DNA of 64,000 nucleotides from the NCBI GenBank assembly GCA_000063525.1, contig CT978603.1, forward strand, positions 739,105-803,104, read 5' to 3'. Below the pieces are notes generated by a model that ran no database searches, was not told where the DNA came from, and saw only the letters and a program-made list of their open reading frames with translations. The translations under genes and the position numbers were made by a program. Of this stretch, positions 34,571-44,322 are shown in pieces (within the stretch, counting starts at the first letter, position 1; each line of letters starts with the position of its first letter). This DNA is from Synechococcus sp. RCC307. Lineage in GTDB: Bacteria; Cyanobacteriota; Cyanobacteriia; PCC-6307; Cyanobiaceae.

Positions 34571-34779
34571 TGGCCATGAAGCACCTCATCAATGGTGCCT
34601 ATATCGCAGGAGGGATCGTGGTGGCCTGGTTCATCTACGCCACCATCGACTACCAGCTCAAACGCAACGCCTGCCTTGGCTATCACCTCAATCGCATCAA
34701 TGCCGCACAAGCCTCGCGTGCTTTGGGGCGTGAGGAAGGACCCTATGGCCCAGCAGAAGCCTGTCAGTACTACCGCTAA
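34570..34779 (+). CDS. Small single-helix membrane protein
   Basis: 69 residues from ATG 34570 (another ATG two codons on). One membrane helix (GAYIAGGIVVAWFIYATI) then a soluble tail with two Cys (RNACLGYHLNRI and EACQYYR). Translationally coupled to ppk2. Family not recognised. The stop is interlocked with that of the convergent gene (CTAA). Confidence 0.55.
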   Translation: MAMKHLINGAYIAGGIVVAWFIYATIDYQLKRNACLGYHLNRINAAQASRALGREEGPYGPAEACQYYR

Positions 34780-35003
34780 GGGTTGAGTCCGTCATCGGCG
34801 GCTTGAACACCGGTGTGATACTCCCGCCACTTTTTCTCTTCTTCGCTGTAGGGCGGCTTGGCTTGGAACTCCTGGAAATCTTTGACGTAGGGAGTCATCC
34901 ACTCGTTGACGCGCCAGCATTGCTCCCAATTGCTGGGATTGAAAACGCAGGACACCACCATCACCTCGATGAACTTGATGAGATAAATGAGGACGGTGTT
35001 CAA
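34776..35003 (-). CDS. Small hypothetical protein
   Basis: 75 residues: a hydrophobic N-terminus (VLIYLIKFIEVMVVSCVF) followed by a charged, aromatic tail (KKWREYHTGVQ). Could be a membrane-anchored peptide. Function unknown. It lies downstream of ilvB on the same strand with a 39-base gap, so it may ride on the ilvB transcript. Confidence 0.5.
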   Translation of the reverse strand: MNTVLIYLIKFIEVMVVSCVFNPSNWEQCWRVNEWMTPYVKDFQEFQAKPPYSEEEKKWREYHTGVQAADDGLNP

Positions 35004-35042
35004 CGCGGCGATCCCGTCGTTGAAGGCCCCGTGATGGCTCGA

Positions 35043-36890
35043 TTACAAGCCGTGACCACAGTTGCTGCAGAACAGGTGTTCGCTGGGGTTGCTGTGGCCG
35101 CATTGGCTGCAGGTGCGCCGTTCGCTCAAGGCCAGTTCTGGGTGGCTGGGTAGGCCCACCATCTGGGCATTGCTCTTGCCGGGAGGAACCATCGGGTAGC
35201 AATTTTCGCCGCGGCGAACGTGCACATCGATCAACATCGGACCAGGGGTGGCAAGCGCTTGTTGCAGTTGCGGCTTGAGCTGGTCGCGATCGGTGATGTG
35301 CACACCATCGACGCCAAAGGCGCGGGCTAGGGCAATGAAATCAGGCATGCCAGGGAGCATGTCGGAGGCGGAGTAGCGCTCCTCGTAGAAACTCTCCTGC
35401 CACTGGCGCACCATGCCCTGCCAGTGGTTGTTGACGATCACGATCTTCACCGGTAGGTCGTATTGCGCGAGAGTCCCCAGCTCTTGGATGTTCATCAGCA
35501 CGCTGGCATCGCCGGCGATGCAGACCACCTGCTCGTCCATCAACGCCACCTGCACGCCGATCGCCGCAGGCAAGCCAAATCCCATCGTGCCGAGACCGGC
35601 ACTGCTCACCCACTGCCTGGGACCGCAGCGCAGGTATTGCGCTGCCCACATCTGGTGCTGACCCACATCGGTGGTAATCCAGGCCTTCGGCGCCAAATCG
35701 CGCACCGCAAGCAGCACCTCTTGGGGATAGATCGCCCCTTCAGCGGGCGGTGTTGTTAGGGGATAGTTCTGCTTCCAGCTGTCAATGCGCGCTAGCCATG
35801 CTGCGGTGTGTGGTTCCACATGGCGTTGCTGGCTTTGCTGAAGCAGCTCTTCGAGGCTGCGGCGCACATCTCCCAGCACCGCCACATCGGGCTTGCGGTT
35901 TTTGCCCACCTCTGCCGGGTCGATCTCGAAGTGGATGACCTTGGCTCTTGGCGCAAAGGTGTCGAGCTTGCCGGTGACGCGGTCGTCAAAACGGGCACCA
36001 ACAGCGATCAGCAAGTCGCAATCGGTGACGGCGAAGTTGGCGTAGGCCGTGCCATGCATCCCCAACATGCCAACGGCGAGGGGGTCGTTCTCATCGAACA
36101 CGCCCTTGCCCATCAAGGTGGTGGTCACCGGAATGCGGTGCCGCTGGGCGATGGCATTGAGCGCCTCTTGGGCGCCCGCAGAAACAGCTCCGCCACCGAC
36201 ATAGAGCAGCGGCCGCTGAGCGTCTTCGATCAGATCAAGCGCAGCACAGATGTCTTGTTTGTCGTGCTGGGGGGGATGGATGAAGCCACGCGGAATGATG
36301 CTCCCGGGCTCCACCGGCACGTAATCGAAGAGCTCTTGACCGACATCTTTGGGGATGTCGACCAGCACCGGTCCAGGCCGCCCTGTTGCCGCGATGAAAA
36401 AGGCCTGCGCAATCACGCTGCCCAGATCCGCTGGATCGCGAACCAGCCAGGAGTGCTTCACGATCGGCAGCGTGATGCCGAAGATATCGGTCTCTTGGAA
36501 GGCATCGGTGCCGATCATCGGCCTGGGTACCTGACCGGTGATCACCACCATCGGCACCGAGTCCATCTGTGCGGTGGCGATGCCGGTCACCAAGTTGGTG
36601 GCACCGGGGCCGGAGGTGCCAAAACAAACGCCGACCTTGCCGGTTGCGCGGGCATAGGCATCGGCGGCATGGGCGCCGCCCTGCTCATGGCGCACCAGAA
36701 AGTGCTTCAGCTCGCCGCGGGCTTCGGCTTGATGCAGTTCGTCGTAGATCGGCAGGATCGCGCCGCCGGGGTAGCCAAAGATGTGGGACACACCATGACG
36801 GTGCAGCGCATCCATCAGCGCATAGGCACCGCTGACGTGCTGGGATGCACTCACTGTTGTGGTGCTGGGGGTGGGGGTCGTAAGGGTCAC
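35043..36890 (-). CDS. ilvB: Acetolactate synthase large subunit with C-terminal zinc ribbon
   Basis: 615 residues from GTG 36890 (VTLTTPTPS); an earlier in-frame start is possible. First step of branched-chain amino acid synthesis: pyruvate to acetolactate with ThDP and FAD. Conserved: [33 protein letters not shown] with the ThDP Glu, [13 protein letters not shown], and the ThDP-binding segment [13 protein letters not shown] ending in IVNNHWQGM. Beyond the usual end ([13 protein letters not shown]) there is a tail with CSQC and CSNC (C594, C597, C608, C611), a zinc-ribbon signature. The role of that tail is unknown; see findings. Confidence 0.95.
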   Translation of the reverse strand: MTLTTPTPSTTTVSASQHVSGAYALMDALHRHGVSHIFGYPGGAILPIYDELHQAEARGELKHFLVRHEQGGAHAADAYARATGKVGVCFGTSGPGATNLVTGIATAQMDSVPMVVITGQVPRPMIGTDAFQETDIFGITLPIVKHSWLVRDPADLGSVIAQAFFIAATGRPGPVLVDIPKDVGQELFDYVPVEPGSIIPRGFIHPPQHDKQDICAALDLIEDAQRPLLYVGGGAVSAGAQEALNAIAQRHRIPVTTTLMGKGVFDENDPLAVGMLGMHGTAYANFAVTDCDLLIAVGARFDDRVTGKLDTFAPRAKVIHFEIDPAEVGKNRKPDVAVLGDVRRSLEELLQQSQQRHVEPHTAAWLARIDSWKQNYPLTTPPAEGAIYPQEVLLAVRDLAPKAWITTDVGQHQMWAAQYLRCGPRQWVSSAGLGTMGFGLPAAIGVQVALMDEQVVCIAGDASVLMNIQELGTLAQYDLPVKIVIVNNHWQGMVRQWQESFYEERYSASDMLPGMPDFIALARAFGVDGVHITDRDQLKPQLQQALATPGPMLIDVHVRRGENCYPMVPPGKSNAQMVGLPSHPELALSERRTCSQCGHSNPSEHLFCSNCGHGL

Positions 36891-36950
36891 CGCTGCACCC
36901 AGGCCTGAACTGTGATCCCCCAACTTAATGGCCTGTAGGGCAAGGGGCCA

Positions 36951-38114
36951 TCAGAGCAAGCCCAAGGCATGCAAGGGGCCGTGGCCACTGATCAGCTCCA
37001 CCAGGAAGGCGGAGAAGCCGAGCATGGCTAGGCGGCCATTCCACACCTCTGAGCTGTTGTTCCAACCCCACGACCACTTCTCCTGGGGGTAGAGCTTGGT
37101 GCGAGCCGGAAGGGCAGCGGCCTCATCGAGGTCCACCTCAGGTCCGGCCAAAGACGTTTCCACCAGATCGGCCAATGAGGCGATGAAGGTGGGATCGATG
37201 TCCAAAGCTGGCACCCGGCGGAAGTTGCTGACTCCGGCTTCGGTGGCAATTTCGCGGTATTCGATGTCGATCTCTTCGAGCGTTTCGATGTGCTCGCTCA
37301 CAAAGCTGATCGGCACCACCACCAGCTCTTTGACGCCCTTTTCACCGAGCTCTTCCAGGGCCTCTTCGGTGTACGGCTGTAGCCACTCCACCGGGCCCAC
37401 CCGGCTTTGGTAAGCCAGGGTCCAGGGGTTGTCCCTGCCCAGGGTTTTCATGATCAGCTCAGCGCAGCTTTCGATCTCTTTTTGATAGGGATCGCCGGCT
37501 TCCTCCACATAGCTCTTGGGCACCCCGTGGGCACTGAAGAACACATGGGCGGTGCTGGGATCAACGCAGGCATCGATTTCCCGCTCCATGAGCTGGGCCA
37601 TGGCCTTGAGATAGCCGGGGTGGTCATGCCAGCTGCGAATGGCCCTAAGCGGCAGCTGGGCGAACCGCTCATCGCCCTGGCGCAGGCGCTGCAGTTCCCG
37701 GAAGCTCGAGCCACTGGTGCTGATCGAAAAGTGGGGATAGAGCGGCAGCACCACCACCTGCTCAATGCCATCGGCCTTCATGTCCGCCACAGCGGACTCG
37801 GTGAAGGGATGCCAATAGCGCATGGCCACGTAGGTGGTGGCATCCACGTTCCGCTGCCTCAGCAGGCTTTGCAGTTCGCGCGCCTGTTGGTCAGTGATCC
37901 GGCGCAGCGGTGAACCGCCACCGATGGAGCGGTAGGCCTCTTGGGATTTATTGCTGCGCAGGGTGCTGATCAACCAGGCCAACGGCTTCTGGAGGGCCGG
38001 AATCGGCAGCCGGATGATCTCGGGATCGGCAAATAGGTTGTAAAGGAACGGGCCAACGTCCTGGATTCGTTCTGGCCCCCCGAGGTTGAGGAGGACGATT
38101 CCGACTCGGGACAA
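36951..38114 (-). CDS. hemH: Ferrochelatase with C-terminal CAB/LHC-like helix
   Basis: 387 residues. Inserts Fe2+ into protoporphyrin IX. Core motifs: [28 protein letters not shown]-like [13 protein letters not shown] with the conserved region, [18 protein letters not shown] with the catalytic His, and [14 protein letters not shown] Pro-rich linker leads to a membrane helix with the chlorophyll-binding-type motif E356..NGRLAMLGF (359-367), typical of cyanobacterial and plastid ferrochelatases and thought to tie heme synthesis to chlorophyll proteins. Confidence 0.95.
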   Translation of the reverse strand: MSRVGIVLLNLGGPERIQDVGPFLYNLFADPEIIRLPIPALQKPLAWLISTLRSNKSQEAYRSIGGGSPLRRITDQQARELQSLLRQRNVDATTYVAMRYWHPFTESAVADMKADGIEQVVVLPLYPHFSISTSGSSFRELQRLRQGDERFAQLPLRAIRSWHDHPGYLKAMAQLMEREIDACVDPSTAHVFFSAHGVPKSYVEEAGDPYQKEIESCAELIMKTLGRDNPWTLAYQSRVGPVEWLQPYTEEALEELGEKGVKELVVVPISFVSEHIETLEEIDIEYREIATEAGVSNFRRVPALDIDPTFIASLADLVETSLAGPEVDLDEAAALPARTKLYPQEKWSWGWNNSSEVWNGRLAMLGFSAFLVELISGHGPLHALGLL

Positions 38115-38189
38115 GGGGCTGACCTCAGCGATGGCAGAGAGCCTAACCAGGCCCTGGTTTTCTTCTATTTCGGTCGTTACGTTCCGGTC

Positions 38190-39338
38190 ATGTCAGCGCT
38201 GCCGGCCGAGAGCCTCGAACAGCTCAATAGCGGCTTGCGCAGTGCTGGAGTGCGCTTGCGGCTTGAGCAACGCGGCCAGCGGCTGGGGTTGCGGGGGCCA
38301 CTGCCGCGGCGTGATGGCCAACCGGGGTTGCAGGTGCAGCGCCTCAGCTTGGGGTTTCCGGCGACCTCCGATGGTTTGGCGGCGGCGTTGCAGAGGCTGC
38401 ACCAGGTGCAGCAGCAGGTGCAGGACAGCAGCTTCCAGTGGCCCCAGAGCGTGGAGCCGCCAAGTCCGGTTGAGGCGCCAACGGGTCTCGATGGAGCCCT
38501 GGATCGGTTTGAAAAACAGTTCCATGCCGATCCACGTCGGCGTCGCCAGCCCGCTGGCAGCCGCAGCACCTGGACCTCCGCCTATCGCCCCTATCTCAGG
38601 CGGTTAGCCGCCCAAGGCCAGAGCCGTTTGTCGGTGTCCCTGCTCGAGCAGGTGCTGGAGAGTTACCCCCTGGCAAGCCGATCGCGGCAGCAGTGCGGTC
38701 TGGTGCTGTCGCTGCTCGCCAGGCAAGAGCAGTTGCAGCTTCCAGCCGATTGGAATGAACGGGCTGCGGGCTATGGCCTGCATCAGGCCCGTTTTCGGCA
38801 GTTGCCCAGTGATTGTCAGATCCTGGAGGTCGTCGATGCCATTCCCAATCCTGGCTGGCGCCTGGTGTTTGGCCTGATGGCCACCTATGGATTGCGGAAC
38901 CATGAGGTGTTTTTCACCGATTTTTCTGGGCTGGATGCCAGCCAAGACGGTGTGGTGCGGGTCCTGCCGACCACCAAGACCGGTGAGCACCAGGTTTGGC
39001 CGTTTTTGCCGGAGTGGGTGGATCACTTCGCCCTGCGCCCGTTGGCCCGGCAGCGGGCCCTATTGCCGCCAATTTGCACCGATCTCAGGACGACCACCCT
39101 GCAGCAGGTGGGACGCCGCGTGGCGGAGCAGTTTCGCCGCTATCAGCTGCCGCTAACGCCCTATGACCTACGCCATGCTTGGGCCCTGCGCACCATCCAC
39201 ATGGGTTTGCCCGATACCGTGGCAGCTCGAATGATGGGGCACTCGGTGGCCATTCACACCCGCACCTATCACCACTGGATTACCCGCCGTGATCAGCAGC
39301 AGGCCGTTGATGCCGCCTTGGCGCGGCGAAGCGCCTAA
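38190..39338 (+). CDS. Tyrosine-recombinase-like protein with altered catalytic box
   Basis: 382 residues. The C-terminal part (about 210-380) has the tyrosine recombinase catalytic layout: R236 in [10 protein letters not shown], Lys263 in TTKTGE, R328 in [13 protein letters not shown]351 in [13 protein letters not shown] and Tyr360. The His of the HxxR box is Tyr325. The N-terminal half ([20 protein letters not shown]) is a probable SAM-like or arm-binding region. It lies between hemH and a methyltransferase with no attachment repeats or phage genes, so it looks like a resident chromosomal protein rather than a mobile element. Substrate DNA unknown. Confidence 0.75.
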   Translation: MSALPAESLEQLNSGLRSAGVRLRLEQRGQRLGLRGPLPRRDGQPGLQVQRLSLGFPATSDGLAAALQRLHQVQQQVQDSSFQWPQSVEPPSPVEAPTGLDGALDRFEKQFHADPRRRRQPAGSRSTWTSAYRPYLRRLAAQGQSRLSVSLLEQVLESYPLASRSRQQCGLVLSLLARQEQLQLPADWNERAAGYGLHQARFRQLPSDCQILEVVDAIPNPGWRLVFGLMATYGLRNHEVFFTDFSGLDASQDGVVRVLPTTKTGEHQVWPFLPEWVDHFALRPLARQRALLPPICTDLRTTTLQQVGRRVAEQFRRYQLPLTPYDLRHAWALRTIHMGLPDTVAARMMGHSVAIHTRTYHHWITRRDQQQAVDAALARRSA

Positions 39339-39344
39339 CGAGCA

Positions 39345-39974
39345 ATGGCAACCTTCCTGAGGCCCCTGGCCTACCGGCATCGCTGGATTTACGACAGCGT
39401 CACGGCCATCAGCTCCCTCAGTGTTGGTGGTGTTGCTCGATTGCGGGCCCTGGGTCTCGAGGGCCTCAAGCAGCGCTTAGCTCCGGGCGCTGCTGTGCTG
39501 GATCTGTGCTGCGGCAGCGGCGAAGCGGCGGCTCCGTGGTTGCAGGCAGGTTTTGCGGTCACGGGCTTGGACATCGCGCCGCGGGCCTTGGATTTGGCCG
39601 CCCAGCGCTACCCCGCCCTGAAGAGGGTTCAGGGCCTAGCTGAAGATCCGCCGCTGCCAGACGGTCATTTCGCTGCGATTCAGCTCAGCGTGGCGCTGCA
39701 TGAGTTCTCCCGCCCTGAGCGCGAGCAGGTGCTGCGCAGCTGCCTGCGCCTCTTGATGCCCGGAGGTTGGTTGGTGCTGGTGGATCTGCATCCGGCTGGC
39801 CCTTGGCTGCAGCTGCCGCAGCAGCTCTTTTGTGCCCTCTTTGAGACCCACACCGCCATTGCCATGCTGGAGGACAACCTGCCTGCCCAACTTGACGCGT
39901 TGGGCTTTATCGCTGTGGAGCAAGAGCTCCTGGCTGGTCAGGCGTTGCAACGCATCACAGCCCAGAGGCCATGA
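39345..39974 (+). CDS. Class I SAM-dependent methyltransferase
   Basis: 209 residues. SAM-binding motif VLDLCCGSGEAAAPWLQ, acidic loop GLDIAPRALDLA, motif II region HFAAIQLSVALHEFSRPE, and LMPGGWLVLVDLHPAGPW. The HEF and DLHP segments suggest a small-molecule or lipid methyltransferase of the UbiE/MenG-like class, but the substrate is not assignable. Six bases after the recombinase-like gene; stop overlaps cobO (ATGA). Confidence 0.78.
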   Translation: MATFLRPLAYRHRWIYDSVTAISSLSVGGVARLRALGLEGLKQRLAPGAAVLDLCCGSGEAAAPWLQAGFAVTGLDIAPRALDLAAQRYPALKRVQGLAEDPPLPDGHFAAIQLSVALHEFSRPEREQVLRSCLRLLMPGGWLVLVDLHPAGPWLQLPQQLFCALFETHTAIAMLEDNLPAQLDALGFIAVEQELLAGQALQRITAQRP

Positions 39975-40648
39975 GCACACCCCCTGCCAACAGCAACCTG
40001 GATGCCACCGCGGCAGCCCTTGGGATGGGGGGTGAGCTGGCCCCTGAAAAAGACGATGCCGCCTATCGCCAACGCATGGAGCGGCGCAAACAGGTGCAGG
40101 CCCAACGGGTTGGTGAGCGCACGATTGAAAAAGGCCTTGTGCTGGTCAACACCGGCCAAGGCAAAGGCAAAACCACCGCAGCGCTGGGTTTGGCCTTGCG
40201 CACCCTCGGCCATGGCGGCCGTGTGGCTGTGGTGCAATTCATCAAAGGGGCCTGGCAGCCAGGGGAGGCCAAGGCTTTGCAGAGCTTTGGAGACCAGCTG
40301 CAGTGGCATGCCCTTGGTGAAGGCTTCACCTGGGAAACCCAGGACCGTGAACGCGATCGTCAACTCGTGGCTGAGGCCTGGCAGCAGTCGCTTGTGTATT
40401 TGCGAGATCCAGCCGTTCAGCTGGTGCTGCTCGATGAGATCAATGTGGCCCTCAAGTTGGGCTATTTGCCGGTGGAGGACGTTCTCACTGGGGTGGATGA
40501 GCGGCCCGAGCTGACCCATGTGGTGCTGACAGGCCGCGGTGCACCCCAAGCGCTAATTGAGCGGGCCGACTTGGTGACCGAGATGAGTCTGGTCAAACAC
40601 CCCTTCCGCGAGCAGGGCGTCAAGGCGCAATTGGGGATTGAGTTTTAA
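39971..40648 (+). CDS. cobO: Cob(I)yrinic acid a,c-diamide adenosyltransferase
   Basis: 225 residues. CobO/BtuR family: adenosylates corrinoids during cobalamin synthesis or salvage. P-loop GQGKGKTTAALGLALR, then VAVVQFIKGAWQPGEA, and VLLDEINVALKLGYL, plus VVLTGRGAPQALIERADLVT near the end. ATG overlaps the methyltransferase stop. No cobalamin riboswitch was recognised upstream. A second cobalamin gene, cobK, lies far away at 60795. Confidence 0.93.
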   Translation: MSTPPANSNLDATAAALGMGGELAPEKDDAAYRQRMERRKQVQAQRVGERTIEKGLVLVNTGQGKGKTTAALGLALRTLGHGGRVAVVQFIKGAWQPGEAKALQSFGDQLQWHALGEGFTWETQDRERDRQLVAEAWQQSLVYLRDPAVQLVLLDEINVALKLGYLPVEDVLTGVDERPELTHVVLTGRGAPQALIERADLVTEMSLVKHPFREQGVKAQLGIEF

Positions 40649-40653
40649 GCGGC

Positions 40654-40839
40654 TCAGGCGCTCTCACCGTTGAGATCGCGGCGCAGCAGCCAGGTGGCGG
40701 AGGTGAGCACCGACAGGCCGCTGACCAGCAGCGCCCGATGCACTTCTGGTTGGCTCCAGCCAGAGCTGTCTTGCGTGGCATCCGCCACGGCTGAGAGGGT
40801 GAGGCGGGCCATCAGGCCGCTGCGGCTCCCATCTCCCAT
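40654..40839 (-). CDS. Possible small membrane-anchored protein
   Basis: 61 residues. A helix-like polar stretch (QDSSGWSQPEVHRALLVSG) runs into a hydrophobic segment (SVLTSATWLL). Composition is protein-like, but the family is unknown and it could be non-coding. It is the only candidate gene in the 293-base gap between cobO and pyrH, which otherwise shows nothing recognisable apart from the pyrH leader. Confidence 0.4.
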   Translation of the reverse strand: MGDGSRSGLMARLTLSAVADATQDSSGWSQPEVHRALLVSGLSVLTSATWLLRRDLNGESA

Positions 40840-40941
40840 CGGGTGATCCCAGTTGGACCATGCAAGCGAGCGGCACTGACTGTTGCAACCCCCGGCCTGG
40901 GCTGAAGGCGCTTGCTACTGTTCGCCGGACAGACTTCAGCG

Positions 40942-41655
40942 ATGGCTTACCAAAGGGTTCTGCTCAAACTCAGCGGCGAAGCCCTGATGGGTGACCAGGG
41001 TTACGGCATTGATCCCGCCATCGTTAGTGCGATTGCCAAAGACGTGGCCGAGGTGGTCGCCAAGGGCACCCAGCTCGCCATCGTTGTGGGAGGCGGCAAC
41101 ATCTTCCGCGGGCTGAAGGGATCAGCTGCCGGCATGGAGCGGGCCACGGCCGATTACGTCGGCATGTTGGCCACGGTGATGAATGCGATCACCTTGCAAG
41201 ACGGCTTGGAGCGGGCCGGTGTTCCCACCCGGGTGCAAAGCGCTATCGCCATGCAGGAGGTGGCGGAGCCTTACATCCGCCGCAAGGCGATGCGGCATCT
41301 CGAGAAGGGGCGAGTGGTGATCTTCGGTGCCGGCTGCGGCAATCCCTTTTTCACCACCGACACCACCGCGGCTTTGCGCGCTGCTGAGATCAACGCCCAT
41401 GTGGTGCTCAAGGCGACCAAGGTGGACGGTGTCTATGACAAAGATCCGGTGCGCTTCCCTGATGCGGTGCGCTATGAGCACCTCACCTTCCAAGACGTCT
41501 TGGCCAATGAGCTAGGCGTCATGGATGCCACCGCCATTGCCCTGTGCAAAGACAACACCATCCCCATCGTGGTGTTTGATCTGTTTGGTTCCGGCAACAT
41601 TTCCCGGGCCGTTGCCGGTGAACCGATCGGGACCCGAATTACATCCGCTGCTTGA
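40942..41655 (+). CDS. pyrH: Uridylate kinase (PyrH)
   Basis: 237 residues. Phosphorylates UMP to UDP. Bacterial UMP kinase (amino-acid kinase fold): [54 protein letters not shown]-type text and [17 protein letters not shown] 40942 chosen because homology begins there. Followed by frr with overlapping stop and start, the usual pyrH-frr pair. Confidence 0.96.
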
Positions 41656-41657
41656 CC

Positions 41658-42197
41658 ATGGATCTTGAAGACAGCATGTCCAAGTCGCTGGAAGCCACCC
41701 AGCGCAACTTCAACACCATTCGCACCGGCCGGGCCAACACCTCCCTGCTCGACAAGGTGATGGTGGAGTACTACGGCGCCGATACGCCCCTGAAATCCCT
41801 GGCCACGATTTCAGCGCCCGATTCCCAAACGATCCAGATCCAACCCTTTGACATGGGCTCGATGGCCTTGATCGAGAAGGCGATTGGCATGAGTGATCTG
41901 GGCCTGACCCCCAACAACGACGGCAAGTTGATTCGCATCAACATTCCTCCCCTCACCGAGGAACGCCGCAAGGAGCTCTGCAAGATCGCCTCCAAATACG
42001 CCGAAGAGGGCAAGGTGGCCCTGCGCAATGTGCGCCGCGATGCGATCGATCAGATCAAAAAACGTGAAAAAGATGGTGAGCTCTCGGAAGATCTCAGCCG
42101 TGATGAGCAGGACAAGGTTCAAAAGGTGACCGACAAGTTCATCGCCGATTTGGAGAAACTGCTGGCTGATAAAGAAGCCGACATCCTCAAGGTGTGA
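41658..42197 (+). CDS. frr: Ribosome recycling factor
   Basis: 179 residues from ATG 41658 (TTG 41652 would overlap the pyrH stop). Splits post-termination ribosomes with EF-G. Conserved: [58 protein letters not shown]-like text and [21 protein letters not shown]. The stop overlaps the GTG of the next gene (GTGTGA). Confidence 0.96.
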   Translation: MDLEDSMSKSLEATQRNFNTIRTGRANTSLLDKVMVEYYGADTPLKSLATISAPDSQTIQIQPFDMGSMALIEKAIGMSDLGLTPNNDGKLIRINIPPLTEERRKELCKIASKYAEEGKVALRNVRRDAIDQIKKREKDGELSEDLSRDEQDKVQKVTDKFIADLEKLLADKEADILKV

Positions 42198-43327
42198 GTT
42201 TCGATGTTGCTGTGGTGGGTGCTGGTGCCGCCGGGGCGGCATCGGCCTACCAACTCGCCCTGCGTGGACGCTCGGTTGTCTTGATCGATGAGCGCGCCTT
42301 GCCGCGCTCCAAACCCTGTGGCGGAGGCATGGCTGCCTCTGTTCAGCAATGGTTTCCTTGCGACCTCACGCCGGCGGTGGATCGGGTGATTGATCGGGTG
42401 CGATTCACCTGGTGTTTGGAGGATCCGGTGATTGCCGATCTTCCCGGTGAATCCCCGTTTTGGATCGTGCGCCGTGATGTGCTCGATGGCTACTTAGCTG
42501 ATCAGGCTGCTGCCGCTGGCGCGGAACGCTTGGAGGGCCAAGCTGTCACCGAAGTCAGCCGCCATGGCGATGGCTGGGAGCTGTGTATTGGCGAGCAGCG
42601 CCTACAGGCCCGGGCGCTGGTGTTGGCCCATGGCTCCCGAGGTGATCTGGTGAACCAGTTGGGGGTGGCTGATCCCAAGCCCCGTTTGGCCGCGGCATTA
42701 GCCCTGGAGGTGGAGGGGCCGGTGGATGAACCGCAAACGGCTCGGTTCGAATTTGGCTTGGTCAAACACGGCTTCTGCTGGTGCTTTCCCCGCAGTGGCG
42801 GCTACAGCGTTGGCATTGGCACGTTTCTGGGTCGGACCGTGGCCGACTACGACCAGGTGCTCACCGCTTTGCTGCCCAGCCTGGGCCTGGATCCCCAGGC
42901 AGGGGAGCGCCGTCATTGGCCGCTGCGGGTTTGGAATGGACACCACCCACTGCACCGCGATGGTGTCGTGGCGGTTGGCGATGCGGCCTCGCTGGCGGAT
43001 CCCTTCTTGGCGGAGGGGTTGCGCCCGGCTTTGCTCTCGGCCTTGCGCTCGGCGGAAGCTTTGGATGCTTATCTCTCTGGAGATCAACAGGCCTTGGCTG
43101 GCTACACCCGCACCATGCGCCGCGAGTGGGGCGAATCGATGAGCTGGGGCCGCCGCATTGGTCAAGTGTTTTATCGCTTCCCCAAGGTCGGCTACCAGCT
43201 GGGGATCAAACGGCCCACGGCGCCGCAGCGCATTGCTCAGATCTTGAGTGGTGAGATGGGTTATGGCGACATTGCTCAGCGGGTGATCCGCCGGTTGGGC
43301 GGCGGCTTGTTGGGGGCGGGACGTTGA
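42194..43327 (+). CDS. Geranylgeranyl-reductase-family FAD oxidoreductase
   Basis: 377 residues, GTG start coupled to frr. Rossmann FAD site [20 protein letters not shown], then [15 protein letters not shown] typical of the GGR family, [16 protein letters not shown] and [20 protein letters not shown]. Shorter than ChlP, so probably another isoprenoid or lipid-related reductase or hydroxylase of this family; the substrate is unknown. Confidence 0.8.
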   Translation: MSFDVAVVGAGAAGAASAYQLALRGRSVVLIDERALPRSKPCGGGMAASVQQWFPCDLTPAVDRVIDRVRFTWCLEDPVIADLPGESPFWIVRRDVLDGYLADQAAAAGAERLEGQAVTEVSRHGDGWELCIGEQRLQARALVLAHGSRGDLVNQLGVADPKPRLAAALALEVEGPVDEPQTARFEFGLVKHGFCWCFPRSGGYSVGIGTFLGRTVADYDQVLTALLPSLGLDPQAGERRHWPLRVWNGHHPLHRDGVVAVGDAASLADPFLAEGLRPALLSALRSAEALDAYLSGDQQALAGYTRTMRREWGESMSWGRRIGQVFYRFPKVGYQLGIKRPTAPQRIAQILSGEMGYGDIAQRVIRRLGGGLLGAGR

Positions 43328-44322
43328 TTCCGCTTCTTGCCCCTTGCCCATTGGAGGCTGGATGGGAGTTGATCTGGCAGCAGAGCTTGCCCAACCCAGC
43401 CGCTGATCAGCGCTTGGGTGGTTTCTCTGGGATGGCGCTCGATTGGCCGCGGCGGCGCCTGTGGCTGCTTAGCGATGCCAAGCGCACCCACAGCCTTGAG
43501 CTGCGCTGGGATGGAACCGTGCGCCAGCCCTTGCTATCGGCGCAGGCTCCCCAGCCGTTGCAGGGGCAAGGCCGCCAGAAGTTGGATGGTGAAGCGCTGG
43601 TGCGCACACCCGGGGGTAGTCCGGAGCGGTTTTGGATGGCCAGTGAAGCCCGTAACCCCCAAAAGCGACCAGCCTCCCTGTTGGAGCTGAAGCTGCTCCG
43701 CTCCGGTGGCTTTGCCATCCAGCAGCAATGGCCGTTGCCCGCCGAGTGGCAACCACAGCAGGGTCAAGGCATGCGCCGCAACAAAGGGCCCGAGGCCCTG
43801 GTTGCCTTGCCGGCGCTGCGTTTTTTGCTCGCAGCGGAGGCTCCATTGCAACAGGATTCATCGCGCCAATTGCGCCTGCTGCTGGCTAAGCAGCAGGGCC
43901 AGCAGATGCAATTCACCCCCCTGGGAACACCGCTGCTGGTTAGTGCGCCTTTAGAAGCCCAGCCCCATTGGGGGCTCACCGCATTGCTGCCTGCTCAGGC
44001 TGGAGAGCAGCCACCACTACTAGCCCTATGGCGTGGGTACGCCGAGCCCAATAAATGGTGGAACCGGCTCAGCTTGCTGCCAGCGGTTCCTCTCGATCAG
44101 AAGCCAGAGCGGGCTGTGGCTCCCTTGATGCGCTGGGATCTGCGCGATGTTGGCTTAGAGCCCGACAACTGGGAGGCGTTAACCGCTGGACCGCAACTGG
44201 AGGATGGACGTCCCACCCTGCTGCTAGCCAGCGATGACAATTTCAGCCCCTTCCAGCAGAACCGCTTGGCTCTGCTGGCACCCCTGCAAACTGAAGCCTG
44301 CGCCTCAGCGGACAGCCGCTAG
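43324..44322 (+). CDS. Esterase-like phytase-family protein
   Basis: 332 residues, TTG start overlapping the preceding stop (TTGA). The pattern [52 protein letters not shown] and [21 protein letters not shown] fits the beta-propeller 'esterase-like activity of phytase' family (PF13449). No clear signal peptide. Substrate unknown. The 3' end overlaps the convergent transaldolase gene by 18 bases. Confidence 0.75.
   Translation: MIPLLAPCPLEAGWELIWQQSLPNPAADQRLGGFSGMALDWPRRRLWLLSDAKRTHSLELRWDGTVRQPLLSAQAPQPLQGQGRQKLDGEALVRTPGGSPERFWMASEARNPQKRPASLLELKLLRSGGFAIQQQWPLPAEWQPQQGQGMRRNKGPEALVALPALRFLLAAEAPLQQDSSRQLRLLLAKQQGQQMQFTPLGTPLLVSAPLEAQPHWGLTALLPAQAGEQPPLLALWRGYAEPNKWWNRLSLLPAVPLDQKPERAVAPLMRWDLRDVGLEPDNWEALTAGPQLEDGRPTLLLASDDNFSPFQQNRLALLAPLQTEACASADSR

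Noticed and set aside
35808-36908. 366-residue plus-strand ORF opposite ilvB
   Set aside because: Shadow of ilvB; Gly/His-rich with no fold.
38190-39338. Mobile element or integrated phage at the recombinase gene
   Set aside because: No attachment repeats, tRNA target, phage genes or change of composition around it.
40654-40941. tRNA or riboswitch in the cobO-pyrH gap
   Set aside because: No cloverleaf arms and no cobalamin-box-like motif could be found.
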